From Methylobacterium tardum (GTDB lineage Bacteria; Pseudomonadota; Alphaproteobacteria; Rhizobiales; Beijerinckiaceae): DNA of 64,000 nt. Both the position numbers and the translations under genes were made by a program. The notes beneath the pieces are model-generated. The model saw only the letters and a list, made by a program, of their open reading frames with translations, was not told where the DNA came from and did no database searches. Each line of letters starts with the position of its first letter. Within the stretch, counting starts at the first letter, position 1. The stretch is taken from assembly GCF_023546765.1 (NCBI RefSeq), contig NZ_CP097484.1:2326001-2390000 (forward strand), read 5' to 3'. This document shows positions 1 to 10,787 of the stretch, piece after piece.

Positions 1-1731
<1,731 letters not shown>

Positions 1732-1936
1732 GGCCGACCTTGTTCCGGGGTCGTCCAGCATCCCCGCTTGCCGGCTTCAAGTCGACGTGCGCCGGGCCCT
1801 TCGGGGACGATATCCACCGGTCGTGCCCCGGGAGCACCACTCCGCGGCGCCCCTGTGGACAATCGGCGTCCGGAGGCTGATCGCCTGTGTATAAGCCGTT
1901 CCAGGCGGGAACCGAGCGGCCTCCGGCAAAAACCGG

Positions 1937-2041
1937 CTAACGGACCGGTGCCAAGGCTATGGCCCACGCACCCACCGCCGCGAACAGCATTCCGAACGCC
2001 ATGAGCTCTGCCATTCCAGTCAGGACCAATCGCTTCAGCAT
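1937..2041 (-). CDS. Tiny single-pass membrane protein (34 aa)
   Basis: A 34-residue open frame begins MLKRLVLTGMAELMAFGMLF and continues AAVGAWAIALAPVR. It has a basic N-terminus followed by one hydrophobic stretch of about 22 residues, so a single membrane helix is predicted. A strong AGGAGG ribosome binding site lies 7 bases before the ATG. I recognise no family. The good start signal and clean hydrophobic profile make it more likely to be translated than a random frame. A second tiny membrane protein of the same style lies about 1.6 kb away, on the other side of the glycosyltransferase gene and on the same strand. Confidence 0.55.
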   Translation of the reverse strand: MLKRLVLTGMAELMAFGMLFAAVGAWAIALAPVR

Positions 2042-2226
2042 CGCCGTGCCTCCTGGTTTCGCGCCCCAGTATGTTCATGTTTTGTTCTAATGGAAGCGTC
2101 TGCTGGCCCGGGGCGGCCGTGACGTCCGGTCATGGTAAAAAGTGTCTTGATGCGGAGCGGGCAGGCTGGCATGGCCGGCGCCCAGACGAACTCGATTTCT
2201 GACCGGGGGGTTCGAAGGAGCAAGCC

Positions 2227-3537
2227 ATTCCCGCGCACCGGACGGTCGAACAGGTCGACGTCGCCCTTGTGGCCGTCGGCACACACGGCGACGTGCTGCC
2301 GTTCATCGCGCTCGGCCACGAACTCCTCAAGCGCGGCCACGGGGTGTCGCTGGCGGCGCCGGCGCCGTTCGAAGCGATGGCGCGCCGCGCCGGCCTCGCC
2401 TTTCAGCCGCTCGGGACGGTGGCCGATTACGAGGCCGTGATCCGCCAGCCGGACCTGTGGCACCCGCAGCAGGGCTTCCGGCCGATGTTCGACTATGCCC
2501 TGCAGGTGGCCGAGCCCGCCTGCCTATGGCTCGGGGCGACCCGGGCGCGCGGCATCGACCTCGTGGTGGTCGCCTCGCCCCTGGCCTGGGGCGCGCGCCT
2601 TGCCCAGGATCTCTACGATCTCCCGACCGCCACGCTGCACGTGATGCCGTTCCTGATCGAGAGCCGGTTCGATCCGCCGCGGCTCCCAGGCCTGCAGATG
2701 CCGCGCTTCCTGCCGGCTACGCTGCGCGCCTACGTGAATCTCGGCGTCGACAAGGTCGCGGTCGGCCCGTTCACGCTGCCGCCGCTCAACGCCCTGCGCG
2801 CACGCCTCGGCCTCGATCCGGTCTACCGGCTGCGGCATTGGTGGAACAGCCCGACGCGCATGCTGCTCATGTTCCCGGATTGGTACGCGGCGCCGCAGGT
2901 GGACTGGCCGGCGCAGGCGGTCCAGCTCGGCTTCCCGCTGGTCGACCGCTTCGGCGACGTCGCCGCCCTGCCGCCGGAGCTGGAGGCCTTCCTGGACTCG
3001 GGCGACGCGCCGCTCGTGTTCACCTACGGTTCGGCCATGCGCCAGGGCGCGGCCTTCTTCGACACCGCGGTGGAATTGTGCCGGCGGATGGGCCGTCGCG
3101 GCGTTCTGCTCGCCCCGCAGGACGGGCAGATTCCCCGGCCGCTACCGCCCGGGATCATCCACCTGCCCTACGCGCCTCTGAGCCGGCTGCTGCCGCGCAG
3201 CGCCGCGCTGGTCCATCACGGCGGCGTCGGGACGGTGGCGCAGGCGCTGGCCGCGGGCATCCCGCAGCTCGTGGTGCCGGTGGCGTTCGACCATTTCGAC
3301 GAGGGGCGGCGCCTGAAGGACCGCAATCTCGGCACCACCCTGAGCCGCCGCGGCTTCCGGCCCGCCCGCGCCGCCCGCGTCCTGGGGCGGCTGCTCGCAG
3401 ATCCGGCGGTGGCGCAGGCCTGCGCGACGGCCCGGGCGCGCATGATGGAGAGTCGCGACGCGATCGCGCAGGCCTGTGATTACGTGGAGGCCCTCGCCGC
3501 GCCGGACGCCCGGGCCGGATCCGCGACGGCACGCTGA
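2227..3537 (+). CDS. GT1-family (UDP-glycosyltransferase-like) glycosyltransferase
   Basis: Probable glycosyltransferase of the GT-B fold, transferring a sugar from a nucleotide sugar to a lipid or other small acceptor. The N-terminus carries the GTHGDVLPFIALG acceptor-side loop. The C-terminal half has the donor-binding signature HHGGVGTVAQALAAGIPQLV followed by PVAFDHFDEG, as in bacterial MGT, CrtX or sterol glucosyltransferase relatives. The start is unusual. No ATG, GTG or TTG exists between the upstream in-frame stop (2200-2202) and the GTG at 2269, and that GTG has no ribosome site and would cut into the first strand. An AAGGAG at 2215-2220 sits 6 bases before ATT at 2227, giving a 436-residue protein with a natural N-terminus (PAHRTVEQVDVALVAVGTHG). 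I therefore place the start at ATT with reservation; the fallback is GTG at 2269 (422 aa). The acceptor cannot be told from sequence. Confidence 0.85.
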   Translation: MPAHRTVEQVDVALVAVGTHGDVLPFIALGHELLKRGHGVSLAAPAPFEAMARRAGLAFQPLGTVADYEAVIRQPDLWHPQQGFRPMFDYALQVAEPACLWLGATRARGIDLVVVASPLAWGARLAQDLYDLPTATLHVMPFLIESRFDPPRLPGLQMPRFLPATLRAYVNLGVDKVAVGPFTLPPLNALRARLGLDPVYRLRHWWNSPTRMLLMFPDWYAAPQVDWPAQAVQLGFPLVDRFGDVAALPPELEAFLDSGDAPLVFTYGSAMRQGAAFFDTAVELCRRMGRRGVLLAPQDGQIPRPLPPGIIHLPYAPLSRLLPRSAALVHHGGVGTVAQALAAGIPQLVVPVAFDHFDEGRRLKDRNLGTTLSRRGFRPARAARVLGRLLADPAVAQACATARARMMESRDAIAQACDYVEALAAPDARAGSATAR

Positions 3538-3553
3538 GGGGCGGAACGCCGAA

Positions 3554-3576
3554 GCGCCGCCCACGCGGGGCGGCGC
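3554..3576. terminator. GC hairpin between convergent genes
   Basis: GCGCCGCCC and its complement GGGCGGCGC flank a 4-base loop, 17 bases after the stop of the glycosyltransferase and just before the stop of the convergent 32-aa gene. There is no U-tract, so it may act as a factor-dependent or bidirectional stop rather than a classic intrinsic terminator. Confidence 0.4.
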
Positions 3577-3583
3577 CGGTCTG

Positions 3584-3682
3584 TCAGTGGCTCAGCAGGA
3601 CGTTGGCCGAGCCGACGAGCGTCACGAGAAGGCCGCTCACGAAAGCGCCGATCATCGCGTAGGACAGAGCCTTGAGCTTCAT
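3584..3682 (-). CDS. Tiny single-pass membrane protein (32 aa)
   Basis: A 32-residue frame, MKLKALSYAMIGAFVSGLLV continuing TLVGSANVLLSH, has a basic start and one predicted membrane helix. GGGGAGG lies 3 to 4 bases before the ATG, a strong ribosome site although close to the start. No family is recognised. It lies 16 bases upstream of the start-proximal side of nothing coding on its own strand and faces the glycosyltransferase gene tail to tail. It resembles the 34-aa frame at 1937-2041 in size and design but shows no clear sequence identity to it. Confidence 0.55.
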   Translation of the reverse strand: MKLKALSYAMIGAFVSGLLVTLVGSANVLLSH

Positions 3683-3698
3683 CCGCCTCCCCGCCGGA

Positions 3699-3959
3699 TC
3701 AGCAGCGGTACCCGCCGGCAGTCTGGCCGTACTGCTTGATGGGTCGGGTCTGCTGATTGGCGTTGCCCTCGGCCGCCGAGCTCATCGGGCAGCCCTCGTA
3801 GAAGGGGGCGTCCTGGACCCCGAGGCCGAGCGCGCCGGTGGTCTCGGGTGTGTACGGGGCGAAGCCGGTCCACCGGCCCTCGTTGGCCGCCAGGGCGGAC
3901 GAGAGCGGGGCGGCGCCAAGCATCAGAGCAGTCACGGCAATAATAATACGGTTCTTCAC
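3699..3959 (-). CDS. Small exported protein of unknown function (86 aa)
   Basis: Reads MKNRIIIAVTALMLGAAPLS then SALAANEGRW from a GTG start. This is a textbook signal peptide with an ALA-A cleavage site, leaving a mature periplasmic peptide of about 60 residues. The mature part contains GFAPYTPETTGALGLGVQDA and two cysteines (YEGCPM and the final GGYRC), which could form a disulfide. GGAG lies about 7 bases before the GTG. A longer in-frame ATG exists at 4067, but it would bury the signal peptide inside the protein, so GTG is preferred. No domain is recognised. The tiny 32-aa membrane gene follows it by 16 bases on the same strand, so the two may be cotranscribed. Confidence 0.7.
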   Translation of the reverse strand: MKNRIIIAVTALMLGAAPLSSALAANEGRWTGFAPYTPETTGALGLGVQDAPFYEGCPMSSAAEGNANQQTRPIKQYGQTAGGYRC

Positions 3960-4217
3960 GGCGTCGCTCCAGAGATAACGCAGTACAGGCCGGTTGATCG
4001 GCTCTGTTTTGTCTTGCGTGATTGCAATATAGGGAGCTGACGTCTTTTGTGGCGTGCCTCCCCGCACGCGGCGGGGTGGATTAAAATGCGCGTGGTCTTC
4101 GGCGTGTTTCGGAGGCGGTCACGACGTCATGCGGCGCGGCCGGACGCGCAGGCCCGTCAGGGAGCACCCACACCTTGGCCAGGTGGCTCGGACCGTCCCG
4201 TGGGCCTGTGGCAGCCC

Positions 4218-4931
<714 letters not shown>

Positions 4932-4945
4932 CGGTGGGCGGCCCG

Positions 4946-6247
4946 TCAGCCGTAGCGGAGGGCCTGCACCGGATCGAGCCGGGCGGCGCGCCAGGAGGGA
5001 TACAGCGTCGCGGCGAGCGACAGCAGCAGGGAGGTGACCACCACGGCGGTGATCTCCTTCGGGTTCATCTGGGCCGGGATCTCGGCGAGGAACCGCACGG
5101 TCGGGTCCCAGGCACCCGGAAACAGCACGTGCTGGATCGGCTTGATGTTCAGGGTGATCAGGATGCCGAGCCCCAGCCCGCTGAGCGTCCCGACGACGCC
5201 GATCAGCGCGCCGTTGATCAGGAACACCCGCATGATCGTGCCGGGCGTCGCCCCCATGGTGCGCAGGATCGCGATGTCGCTCGACTTGTCGCGAACCAGC
5301 AGGATCAGGCCGGAGACGATGTTGAGCGTCGCCACCACGACGATCAGGCTGAGGATCAGGAACATCACGTTCCGCTCGACCTCCAGCGCGCCGAAGAAGG
5401 TCCGGTTGCGCTGGCGCCAGTCGGTGAGCAGGATCGGGCGCTCGGCCGCCATCTCCAGGGGCTCGCGCATGTCGCCGACATGGTCGGGATCGCCGACGTA
5501 GATCTCGATCATGCTGACGTCGCCGTCCTTGTTGAAGAAGGCCTGGGCCTCGGCGAGCGGCATGAACACGAAGGTCTGGTCGAACTCGGTCATGCCGACC
5601 TCGAAGACCGCCTTGACCGTGTAGCTCTTGGTGCGCGGGGCCGTCCCGAACGGCGTCGACGATCCCTTGGGCGTGACCAGCGTGATCGTGTCGCCGGCCT
5701 GGAGGCCCAGCGTGTCGGCGAGCCGCCGGCCGATCAGCACGCCGGTGCCGTCGCCGAAGCCCTCCAGGGTGCCGCCGCGGATCGAGGACGACACGGCTGC
5801 CAGGGCGTCGAGATCGGCGGCGCGCACGCCGCGGATGATGACGCCGGAGCCGCCATATTGCGACGAGGCGAAGGCCTGCCCCTCCACCAGCGGCACCGCG
5901 GCGCGCACGCCCGCCACCTTCGACAGGCGCTCCGAGAGGTCGGTCCAGTCGTTGAGCGGCCGGTCGATCGGCGTCGCGAACAGGTGTCCGTTGATGCCGA
6001 CGATCTTCGACAGCAGCTCCGCCCGGAATCCGTTCATCACCGAGAGCACGATGATCAGCGTGGCGACGCCGAGCGCGATGCCGAGCACCGAGAAGAACGC
6101 TACCACCGAGACGCCGCCGCCCCGGCGCGCGCGCAGGTAGCGGCCGGCGAGGATCCACTCGAACGGTGCGAAGGGTGCGGTGCCCTGGCGGAACGAGGCC
6201 GCGAAGATCCTGGCCCGGTCCAGCGCCGCTGATGCCGCCATCGGCAC
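4946..6247 (-). CDS. lolC: Lipoprotein-releasing ABC transporter permease LolC/E
   Basis: Membrane subunit of the lipoprotein release system. The 433-residue protein has one N-terminal helix ([20 protein letters not shown] followed by LSVMNGF, the LolC/E hallmark), a periplasmic MacB-like core of about 200 residues, and a C-terminal FtsX-type block of three helices ending with the typical [16 protein letters not shown]. Alphaproteobacteria often have a single LolC/E-type protein that forms a homodimer, which fits the single copy here. The stop of proS lies only 3 bases upstream of the lolC start region, consistent with one operon. Confidence 0.95.
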   Translation of the reverse strand: MPMAASAALDRARIFAASFRQGTAPFAPFEWILAGRYLRARRGGGVSVVAFFSVLGIALGVATLIIVLSVMNGFRAELLSKIVGINGHLFATPIDRPLNDWTDLSERLSKVAGVRAAVPLVEGQAFASSQYGGSGVIIRGVRAADLDALAAVSSSIRGGTLEGFGDGTGVLIGRRLADTLGLQAGDTITLVTPKGSSTPFGTAPRTKSYTVKAVFEVGMTEFDQTFVFMPLAEAQAFFNKDGDVSMIEIYVGDPDHVGDMREPLEMAAERPILLTDWRQRNRTFFGALEVERNVMFLILSLIVVVATLNIVSGLILLVRDKSSDIAILRTMGATPGTIMRVFLINGALIGVVGTLSGLGLGILITLNIKPIQHVLFPGAWDPTVRFLAEIPAQMNPKEITAVVVTSLLLSLAATLYPSWRAARLDPVQALRYG

Positions 6248-6250
6248 GGC

Positions 6251-7575
6251 TCAGACGCGCCGGATGCGCGCCAGCAGGTCGACGGTCGCGAGGCTCTCGC
6301 GCTCGCCCCCGGCGCGCCGCTTCAGCTCGACCTTGCCCTCCGCCAGGCCCTTCGGCCCGACGATCACCTGCCAGGGCAGGCCGATCAGGTCGGCGGTCGC
6401 GAACTTGGCGCCGGGACGCTCGTCCCGGTCATCGTAGAGCACCGACAGGCCGGCGGTCTCGAGATCCGACTGGATCTGCGCGCAGGCGGCGTCGGTGGCA
6501 GCATCGCCGACCTTGAGGTTGATCAGCGCCACGTCGAAGGGCGCGACCGAATCCGGCCAGATGATGCCGGCCTCGTCGTGGCTCGCCTCGATGATCGCCG
6601 CAACCAGCCGGCTCGGGCCGATGCCGTAGGAGCCCATATGGACCGGCCGCTCGATCCCGTCCGGCCCGGCGACCTTGGCGCCCATCGGCTCGGAATACTT
6701 CGTGCCGAAGTAGAAGATGTGGCCGACCTCGATGCCGCGGGCGGCCAGCCGGCTCTCCTCCGGCACCTCCGCGAAAGCCTCCGGCTCGTGCATCTCCTCG
6801 GTGGCGGCGTAGTGCGAGGTCCAGGCATCGACGATGCCCTGGAGGCCGGCTACGTCGCCGAAATCGACGGTCGCCGGCGGGATGTCGAAATCGAGATAGG
6901 CCTTGTCGCAGAAGACCTCGCTCTCGCCGGTCTTGGCCAGGATGATGAACTCGTGGGACAGGTCGCCGCCGATCGGGCCGGTATCGGCGCGCATCGGGAT
7001 CGCCTTCAGGCCGAGGCCCGCGAAGGTGCGCAGATACGCCACGAACATCCGGTTGTAGGCGTGGCGCGCGCCGGCCTGGTCGAAATCGAACGAGTAGGCG
7101 TCCTTCATCAGGAACTCGCGCGAGCGCATCGTGCCGAAGCGCGGGCGCACCTCGTCGCGGAACTTCCACGAGATCTGGTAGAGGTTCTTCGGGAGATCCT
7201 TGTACGACCGGACGCTCGCGCGAAAGATCTCGGTGACCATCTCCTCGGCGGTGGGGCCGTAGAGCATCTCGCGGTCGTGCCGATCCTTCAGGCGCAGCAT
7301 CTCCTTGCCGTAGGCATCGTAGCGGCCGGATTCGCGCCACAGCTCGGCGGATTGCACCGTCGGCATCAGGATCTCGATGGCGCCGGAGCGATCCTGCTCC
7401 CGTCGGATCACCGCGCAGACGCGCTCCAAGACCCGCAGGCCCAGCGGCAGCCACGCGTAGATGCCGGCCGATTCCTGACGGACCAGCCGGCACGCAGCAT
7501 CAGCCGGTGCGAGACGATCTCGGCTTCCTTGGGCGTCTCGCGCAAGGTCGGCATGAAGTAGCGGGAGAGACGCAT
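6251..7575 (-). CDS. proS: Prolyl-tRNA synthetase (short alphaproteobacterial form), interrupted by an apparent 1-base deletion
   Basis: Class II aminoacyl-tRNA synthetase that charges tRNA-Pro in the cytoplasm. The N-terminus [20 protein letters not shown] then [10 protein letters not shown] is in one frame. The rest, from [20 protein letters not shown] to the anticodon-binding domain, is in another. The junction is at 7486/7487, where restoring one base turns GGCTGG into GGCCTGG and joins the frames exactly at the conserved LRAG-hydrophobic-xRQ motif. Across the repair the protein would be about 441 residues, the normal size for the alphaproteobacterial form lacking the inserted editing domain. 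Class II motif 2 and motif 3 regions are intact ([30 protein letters not shown]). An essential single-copy enzyme is unlikely to be broken, so sequence error is the likelier cause. Confidence 0.93.
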
Positions 7576-7791
7576 GTCGCCGAAATCTTGGAATTGGGGG
7601 CCGGCCGGGGGAGCCGCGGCACGCCGGCACACAACACGCCGGAGCCGCAAATTACAAGCACTGCGCGACCACGGCGCGGCGTAATCGCGGCGAAGCCGAG
7701 GCGTTGGACCTGACCGGACGGTGGGTTGCCCACGCGAAAAGCGCTCTGCCTATTTGCCGGCAAGAAAGCGCAGATTTTTCTCGCAGACCCG

Positions 7792-7819
7792 GTGACAACA
7801 CGAATTGTTGTTCCTATAA
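7792..7819 (+). promoter_or_regulatory. Candidate sigma-70 promoter for an orphan transcript
   Basis: GTGACA (7792-7797) and CTATAA (7814-7819) are separated by 16 bases. A short inverted repeat, ACAACA-cgaat-TGTTGT, lies inside the spacer and could be an operator. The predicted start is about 7826, with no coding frame downstream before the terminator at 7938-7968. Confidence 0.4.
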
Positions 7820-7825
7820 GCGTCC

Positions 7826-7968
7826 CGCGATGTTTGCGACGCCCGGAAGAGGTGGCGCAAGGTCCGAGTCTCGGGAGGAAAAGCGACCGCCCCGCAGCCA
7901 ATGCGTGGGATCTATAAAGGTCGAGCCATTGAAGCTTGAAAAGCAAGGCCTCTGGCCTTGCTTTTTTT
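7826..7968 (+). ncRNA. Candidate small RNA of about 145 nt
   Basis: The segment lies in the 570-base gap between proS and the DUF1467 gene, both on the minus strand. On the plus strand it has a plausible promoter just upstream and a clear intrinsic terminator at its end, but no convincing coding frame. The 5' end can fold as GCGT/ACGC and CGC/GCG stems, and a purine-rich middle (CGGGAGGAAAAGCG) would be available for pairing. I compared it by eye with SRP RNA, RNase P RNA, tmRNA and guanidine-I riboswitch core motifs and found no match; 6S RNA is not excluded. The identity is therefore unknown. It could be a free sRNA or an antisense leader acting on proS expression. Confidence 0.42.
7938..7968 (+). 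terminator. Intrinsic terminator of the orphan transcript
   Basis: AAGCAAGGCC and GGCCTTGCTT form a perfect 10-bp stem with a 3-base TCT loop, followed by seven T residues on the plus strand. On the minus strand only four T follow, so the plus direction is favoured. Confidence 0.85.
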
Positions 7969-8146
7969 ATTCTTGGCGGTCGCTGGGATCACCGCCTTCG
8001 CCGGATCCATCCTGGCCCGTCGGCGCAGCGCGTCGCGCGCGGCCGATGCGGAGCACCCGCCCGTTCGGCCCTGTGTCGAACGGGTCGGGCCAAAGCCGTG
8101 AGCCGGCCGGCGTCCGGGCAGCGCAGGACTGCCGCTCCGAGCCGTC

Positions 8147-8473
8147 CTACAGCCCGGTGAGCGGGAACACCGCCAGGGCGATCAGGAAGGCGGCGCCCGC
8201 CACCAGCGTCGTCCAGATGGCCTTCTCGCGCAGACGCGGCGCCACCGGCGCACCCGGGTCCTGCCCCGGAACCACGTGGCTCGGCCGCGTCTCCGGCTGG
8301 TTGCGCAGGGGCAGGACCGCGAAGAGCAGAGTCCACCAGACGACGAAGTAGAGGGCGATCGCGCCGCCCACCGTCAGCTTGAACAGGCCCACCCCCGCCG
8401 CTACGAAGGCGGCGACCAGCACGGTGATGACGGCCAGCGTGATCGGCGTCGAGCGGGTGAGCGTCGCCATCAT
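8147..8473 (-). CDS. DUF1467 family small membrane protein
   Basis: A 108-residue integral membrane protein with three predicted helices (ITLAVITVLVAAFVAAGVGL, GGAIALYFVVWWTLLFAVLP and TTLVAGAAFLIALAVFPLTG) and the DUF1467 pattern VVWWTLLFAVLPLRNQPET...GQDPGAPVAPRLREKAIWTT. Its function is unknown. Its place directly after the methylmalonyl-CoA epimerase gene (5 bases) and ahead of proS is a conserved alphaproteobacterial arrangement. Start ATG at 8473 or the next ATG codon gives an equivalent protein. Confidence 0.88.
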   Translation of the reverse strand: MMATLTRSTPITLAVITVLVAAFVAAGVGLFKLTVGGAIALYFVVWWTLLFAVLPLRNQPETRPSHVVPGQDPGAPVAPRLREKAIWTTLVAGAAFLIALAVFPLTGL

Positions 8474-8478
8474 CCGGT

Positions 8479-8883
8479 TCAGACCTGTTCCAGCTCGACG
8501 AGCGTGCCCAGGAAGTCCTTCGGATGCAGGAACAGGACCGGCTTGCCGTGGGCGCCGATCCGCGGCTCGCCGGTGCCGAGCACCCGGGCGCCCTGGGCCT
8601 TGAGCTTGTCACGCGCCGCCAGGATGTCGCCGACCTCGTAGCAGACGTGGTGGATGCCGCCGCCGGGATTGCGGGCCACGAAGGCCTCGATCGGCGAGCC
8701 CTCGCCGAGCGGTGCCATCAGCTCGATCTTGCTGTTCGGCAGTTCGACGAACACGACCGTGACGCCGTGCTCGGGCTGCGGCAGCGGCGGCGTGATCGTG
8801 GCGCCCAGCGTGTCGCGATAGACCGCGCAGGCGGCGTCGAGATCCTGCACGGCGATGGCCACGTGATTGAGACGGCCGATCAT
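8479..8883 (-). CDS. mce: Methylmalonyl-CoA epimerase
   Basis: Interconverts (2R)- and (2S)-methylmalonyl-CoA, the step between propionyl-CoA carboxylase and methylmalonyl-CoA mutase. In methylotrophs of this group it also serves glyoxylate regeneration through the ethylmalonyl-CoA pathway (known for the family; inference here). The 134-residue VOC-fold protein carries the metal-binding positions in LNHVAIAVQDL, GIHHVCYEVGD and the terminal LVELEQV. The start is the ATG preceded by GGGGAGGAAC; a longer frame from 8907 lacks support. It is cotranscribed with the DUF1467 gene. Confidence 0.93.
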   Translation of the reverse strand: MIGRLNHVAIAVQDLDAACAVYRDTLGATITPPLPQPEHGVTVVFVELPNSKIELMAPLGEGSPIEAFVARNPGGGIHHVCYEVGDILAARDKLKAQGARVLGTGEPRIGAHGKPVLFLHPKDFLGTLVELEQV

Positions 8884-8940
8884 GGTTGTTCCTCCCCATT
8901 CGCGCACCGATCGGCAGGTCGCTCCCTCCCAGTCGCTGAC

Positions 8941-9052
8941 CTCCTCCTGAGGTGCCGGAGCGCAGCGGAGGCCTCGAAGGAGGGCTCCAGGGATCGCGCG
9001 ACCGGCTGGAGGGCTCCTTCGAGACCCGCTGACGCGGGCACCTCAGGATGAG
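8941..9052. repeat. Dispersed long palindromic intergenic repeat, family A copy 1
   Basis: The element opens with CTCCTGAGGTGC and ends with GCACCTCAGGATGAG. Inside are GCCTCGAAGGAG and its near-complement CTCCTTCGAG, so a transcript would form a long imperfect hairpin. A second copy sits at 21530-21642 with the same outer and inner arms but a different centre. It lies between rnj and mce on the minus strand and may also stop or process the rnj transcript. Confidence 0.85.
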
Positions 9053-9097
9053 GGATTTGGGCGGGATCTGCCGTGATGCGTCGTGCGGTTTCGTACC

Positions 9098-10771
9098 CTA
9101 AACCTCGGCGACCTGCACGTGGCAGGCGGGCTTCTTGCCCCAGACCTCGTTGACCGCGGTGCGCACCGCTCGGTCGACCGTCTTCTCGACGCTCTCCGAG
9201 TCCTTGAGCTTGCCCCGAGACATGCCCGACAGGGTCCGGGACACGGCATCGACCACCGTCTCGATCAGCGGCTCGCCCGACCGGCCACGGTTCGGCAGGC
9301 CGATGATGTCCACCGCCGGCTCGCCCAGCACGACGCCGTCCTCGCCGATGGCGATCGCCACCGAGACGAGGCCCGCCTGCATGAGCTTGCGCCGCTCCGG
9401 GATCGCCCGGTCCTTCTCGTCGATCAGGACGTCGCCGTCCTTGAACAGGCGGCCGGCCTTGACGTTGTCGATCACCGCCGGCGTGCCGGGGCTCAGGCGG
9501 ATGAGGCTGCCGTTGCGGGCCTTGACGACGTTCTGCACGCCCTGCGCCCGGGCGAAGCGGGCATGCTCGCCGAGGTGAAGCGCCTCGCCGTGGACCGGGA
9601 TCGCGGTGCCGGGACGGGTCCACCGGTACATCTCGACCATCTCGTCGCGGCGCGGGTGGCCCGAGACGTGGACCAGCTCGGTGCGGTCGGTGATCACCTC
9701 GACGCCCTGCTCGATCAGGTCGTTGATGATCGACCCGACATCGCGCTCGTTGCCGGGGATGGCGCGCGAGGAGAAGATCACCTGATCGCCCGGGGCGAGG
9801 CTGATATCCGGGTGGTCCCGGCGGGACACCCGGGCCAGCGCCGCCCGCGGCTCGCCCTGCGAGCCGGTGAGCAGGGCCACGACCCGCTCGCGCGGCAGAC
9901 TCTTCCACGAATCCGAACGCCGGAATTCGGGCAGCCCGTCGAGGTAGCCGCATTCGCGGGCGACATCGATCACCCGGTCCATGGCCCGGCCGACCGCGAT
10001 GACCTCACGGCCGCAGGCGGCCGCCGCCTCGGCGACCGCGCGGATGCGGGCGACGTTCGACGCGAAGGTGGTCACCGCGACCCGGTGGGGCGCGTCGGCG
10101 ATCAGCGTCTTGAGGGTCTCGGCGACGGTCTTCTCGCTCGGCGAGAAGCCCTCGCGCACGACGTTGGTCGAGTCGCAGACGATGGCGAGGACGCCCTCGT
10201 CACCGAGCGCCGTGAACGCCTCCGGGGATGTCACCGAGCCGGCCACCGGCGTCGGGTCGATCTTCCAGTCGCCGGTGTGGAGCACGAGGCCCGCCGCGGT
10301 GCGGATCGCGATGGCGTTCGATTCCGGGATGGAATGCGAGACCGGCACGTATTCGAGCTCGAACGGCCCGACGGTCACGCGCCGGCCGGGCTTCACCTCG
10401 CGCAGGTCGACCTTGGGGGCGCCGGGCTCGGAGAGGCGCCGGGTCTCCAGCAGGTTCTTGGCGAAGCGGGTCGCGTAGACCGGGGCCTTGAGTTTAGGCC
10501 ACAGCTCCGAGATCGCCCCGATATGATCCTCGTGCGCGTGGGTGATGAAGATCCCCAGCAGGTCCTTGCGCCGCTCCTCGATGAAGGCGAGGTCCGGATA
10601 CATCAGGTCGACGCCCGGCATCTTCTCTTCGCTGGCGAAGCCCATGCCGCAATCGACCATGATCCACTTCCGGCCCTTCTCCGGGCCGAAGCCGTAGAGC
10701 GCCGCATTCATCCCGATCTCGCCCACGCCGCCGAGCGGCAGGAAGACCAGCTCCTCCTGTCCCATTCCCAT
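9098..10771 (-). CDS. rnj: Ribonuclease J
   Basis: Metallo-beta-lactamase/beta-CASP nuclease with endo- and 5'-exonuclease activity in RNA processing and decay. The 557-residue protein has the metal motif THAHEDHIGA, motif I GGVGEIGMN, the beta-CASP region with GSQGEPRAAL, and the HVSGHPRRDEM motif. A C-terminal RNase J domain follows and ends in DRAVRTAVNEVWGKKPACHV. Its length is normal for the family. It starts 16 bases after the birA end; this birA-rnj-mce order is widespread in alphaproteobacteria. Confidence 0.95.
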   Translation of the reverse strand: MGMGQEELVFLPLGGVGEIGMNAALYGFGPEKGRKWIMVDCGMGFASEEKMPGVDLMYPDLAFIEERRKDLLGIFITHAHEDHIGAISELWPKLKAPVYATRFAKNLLETRRLSEPGAPKVDLREVKPGRRVTVGPFELEYVPVSHSIPESNAIAIRTAAGLVLHTGDWKIDPTPVAGSVTSPEAFTALGDEGVLAIVCDSTNVVREGFSPSEKTVAETLKTLIADAPHRVAVTTFASNVARIRAVAEAAAACGREVIAVGRAMDRVIDVARECGYLDGLPEFRRSDSWKSLPRERVVALLTGSQGEPRAALARVSRRDHPDISLAPGDQVIFSSRAIPGNERDVGSIINDLIEQGVEVITDRTELVHVSGHPRRDEMVEMYRWTRPGTAIPVHGEALHLGEHARFARAQGVQNVVKARNGSLIRLSPGTPAVIDNVKAGRLFKDGDVLIDEKDRAIPERRKLMQAGLVSVAIAIGEDGVVLGEPAVDIIGLPNRGRSGEPLIETVVDAVSRTLSGMSRGKLKDSESVEKTVDRAVRTAVNEVWGKKPACHVQVAEV

Positions 10772-10787
10772 CTGTCGTCGTCCAAAC

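Noticed and set aside
7826..7968. Identity of the orphan transcript as SRP RNA, RNase P RNA, tmRNA or a guanidine-I riboswitch
   Set aside because: None of the core conserved strings of these RNAs is present. 6S RNA could not be tested by eye and is left open.
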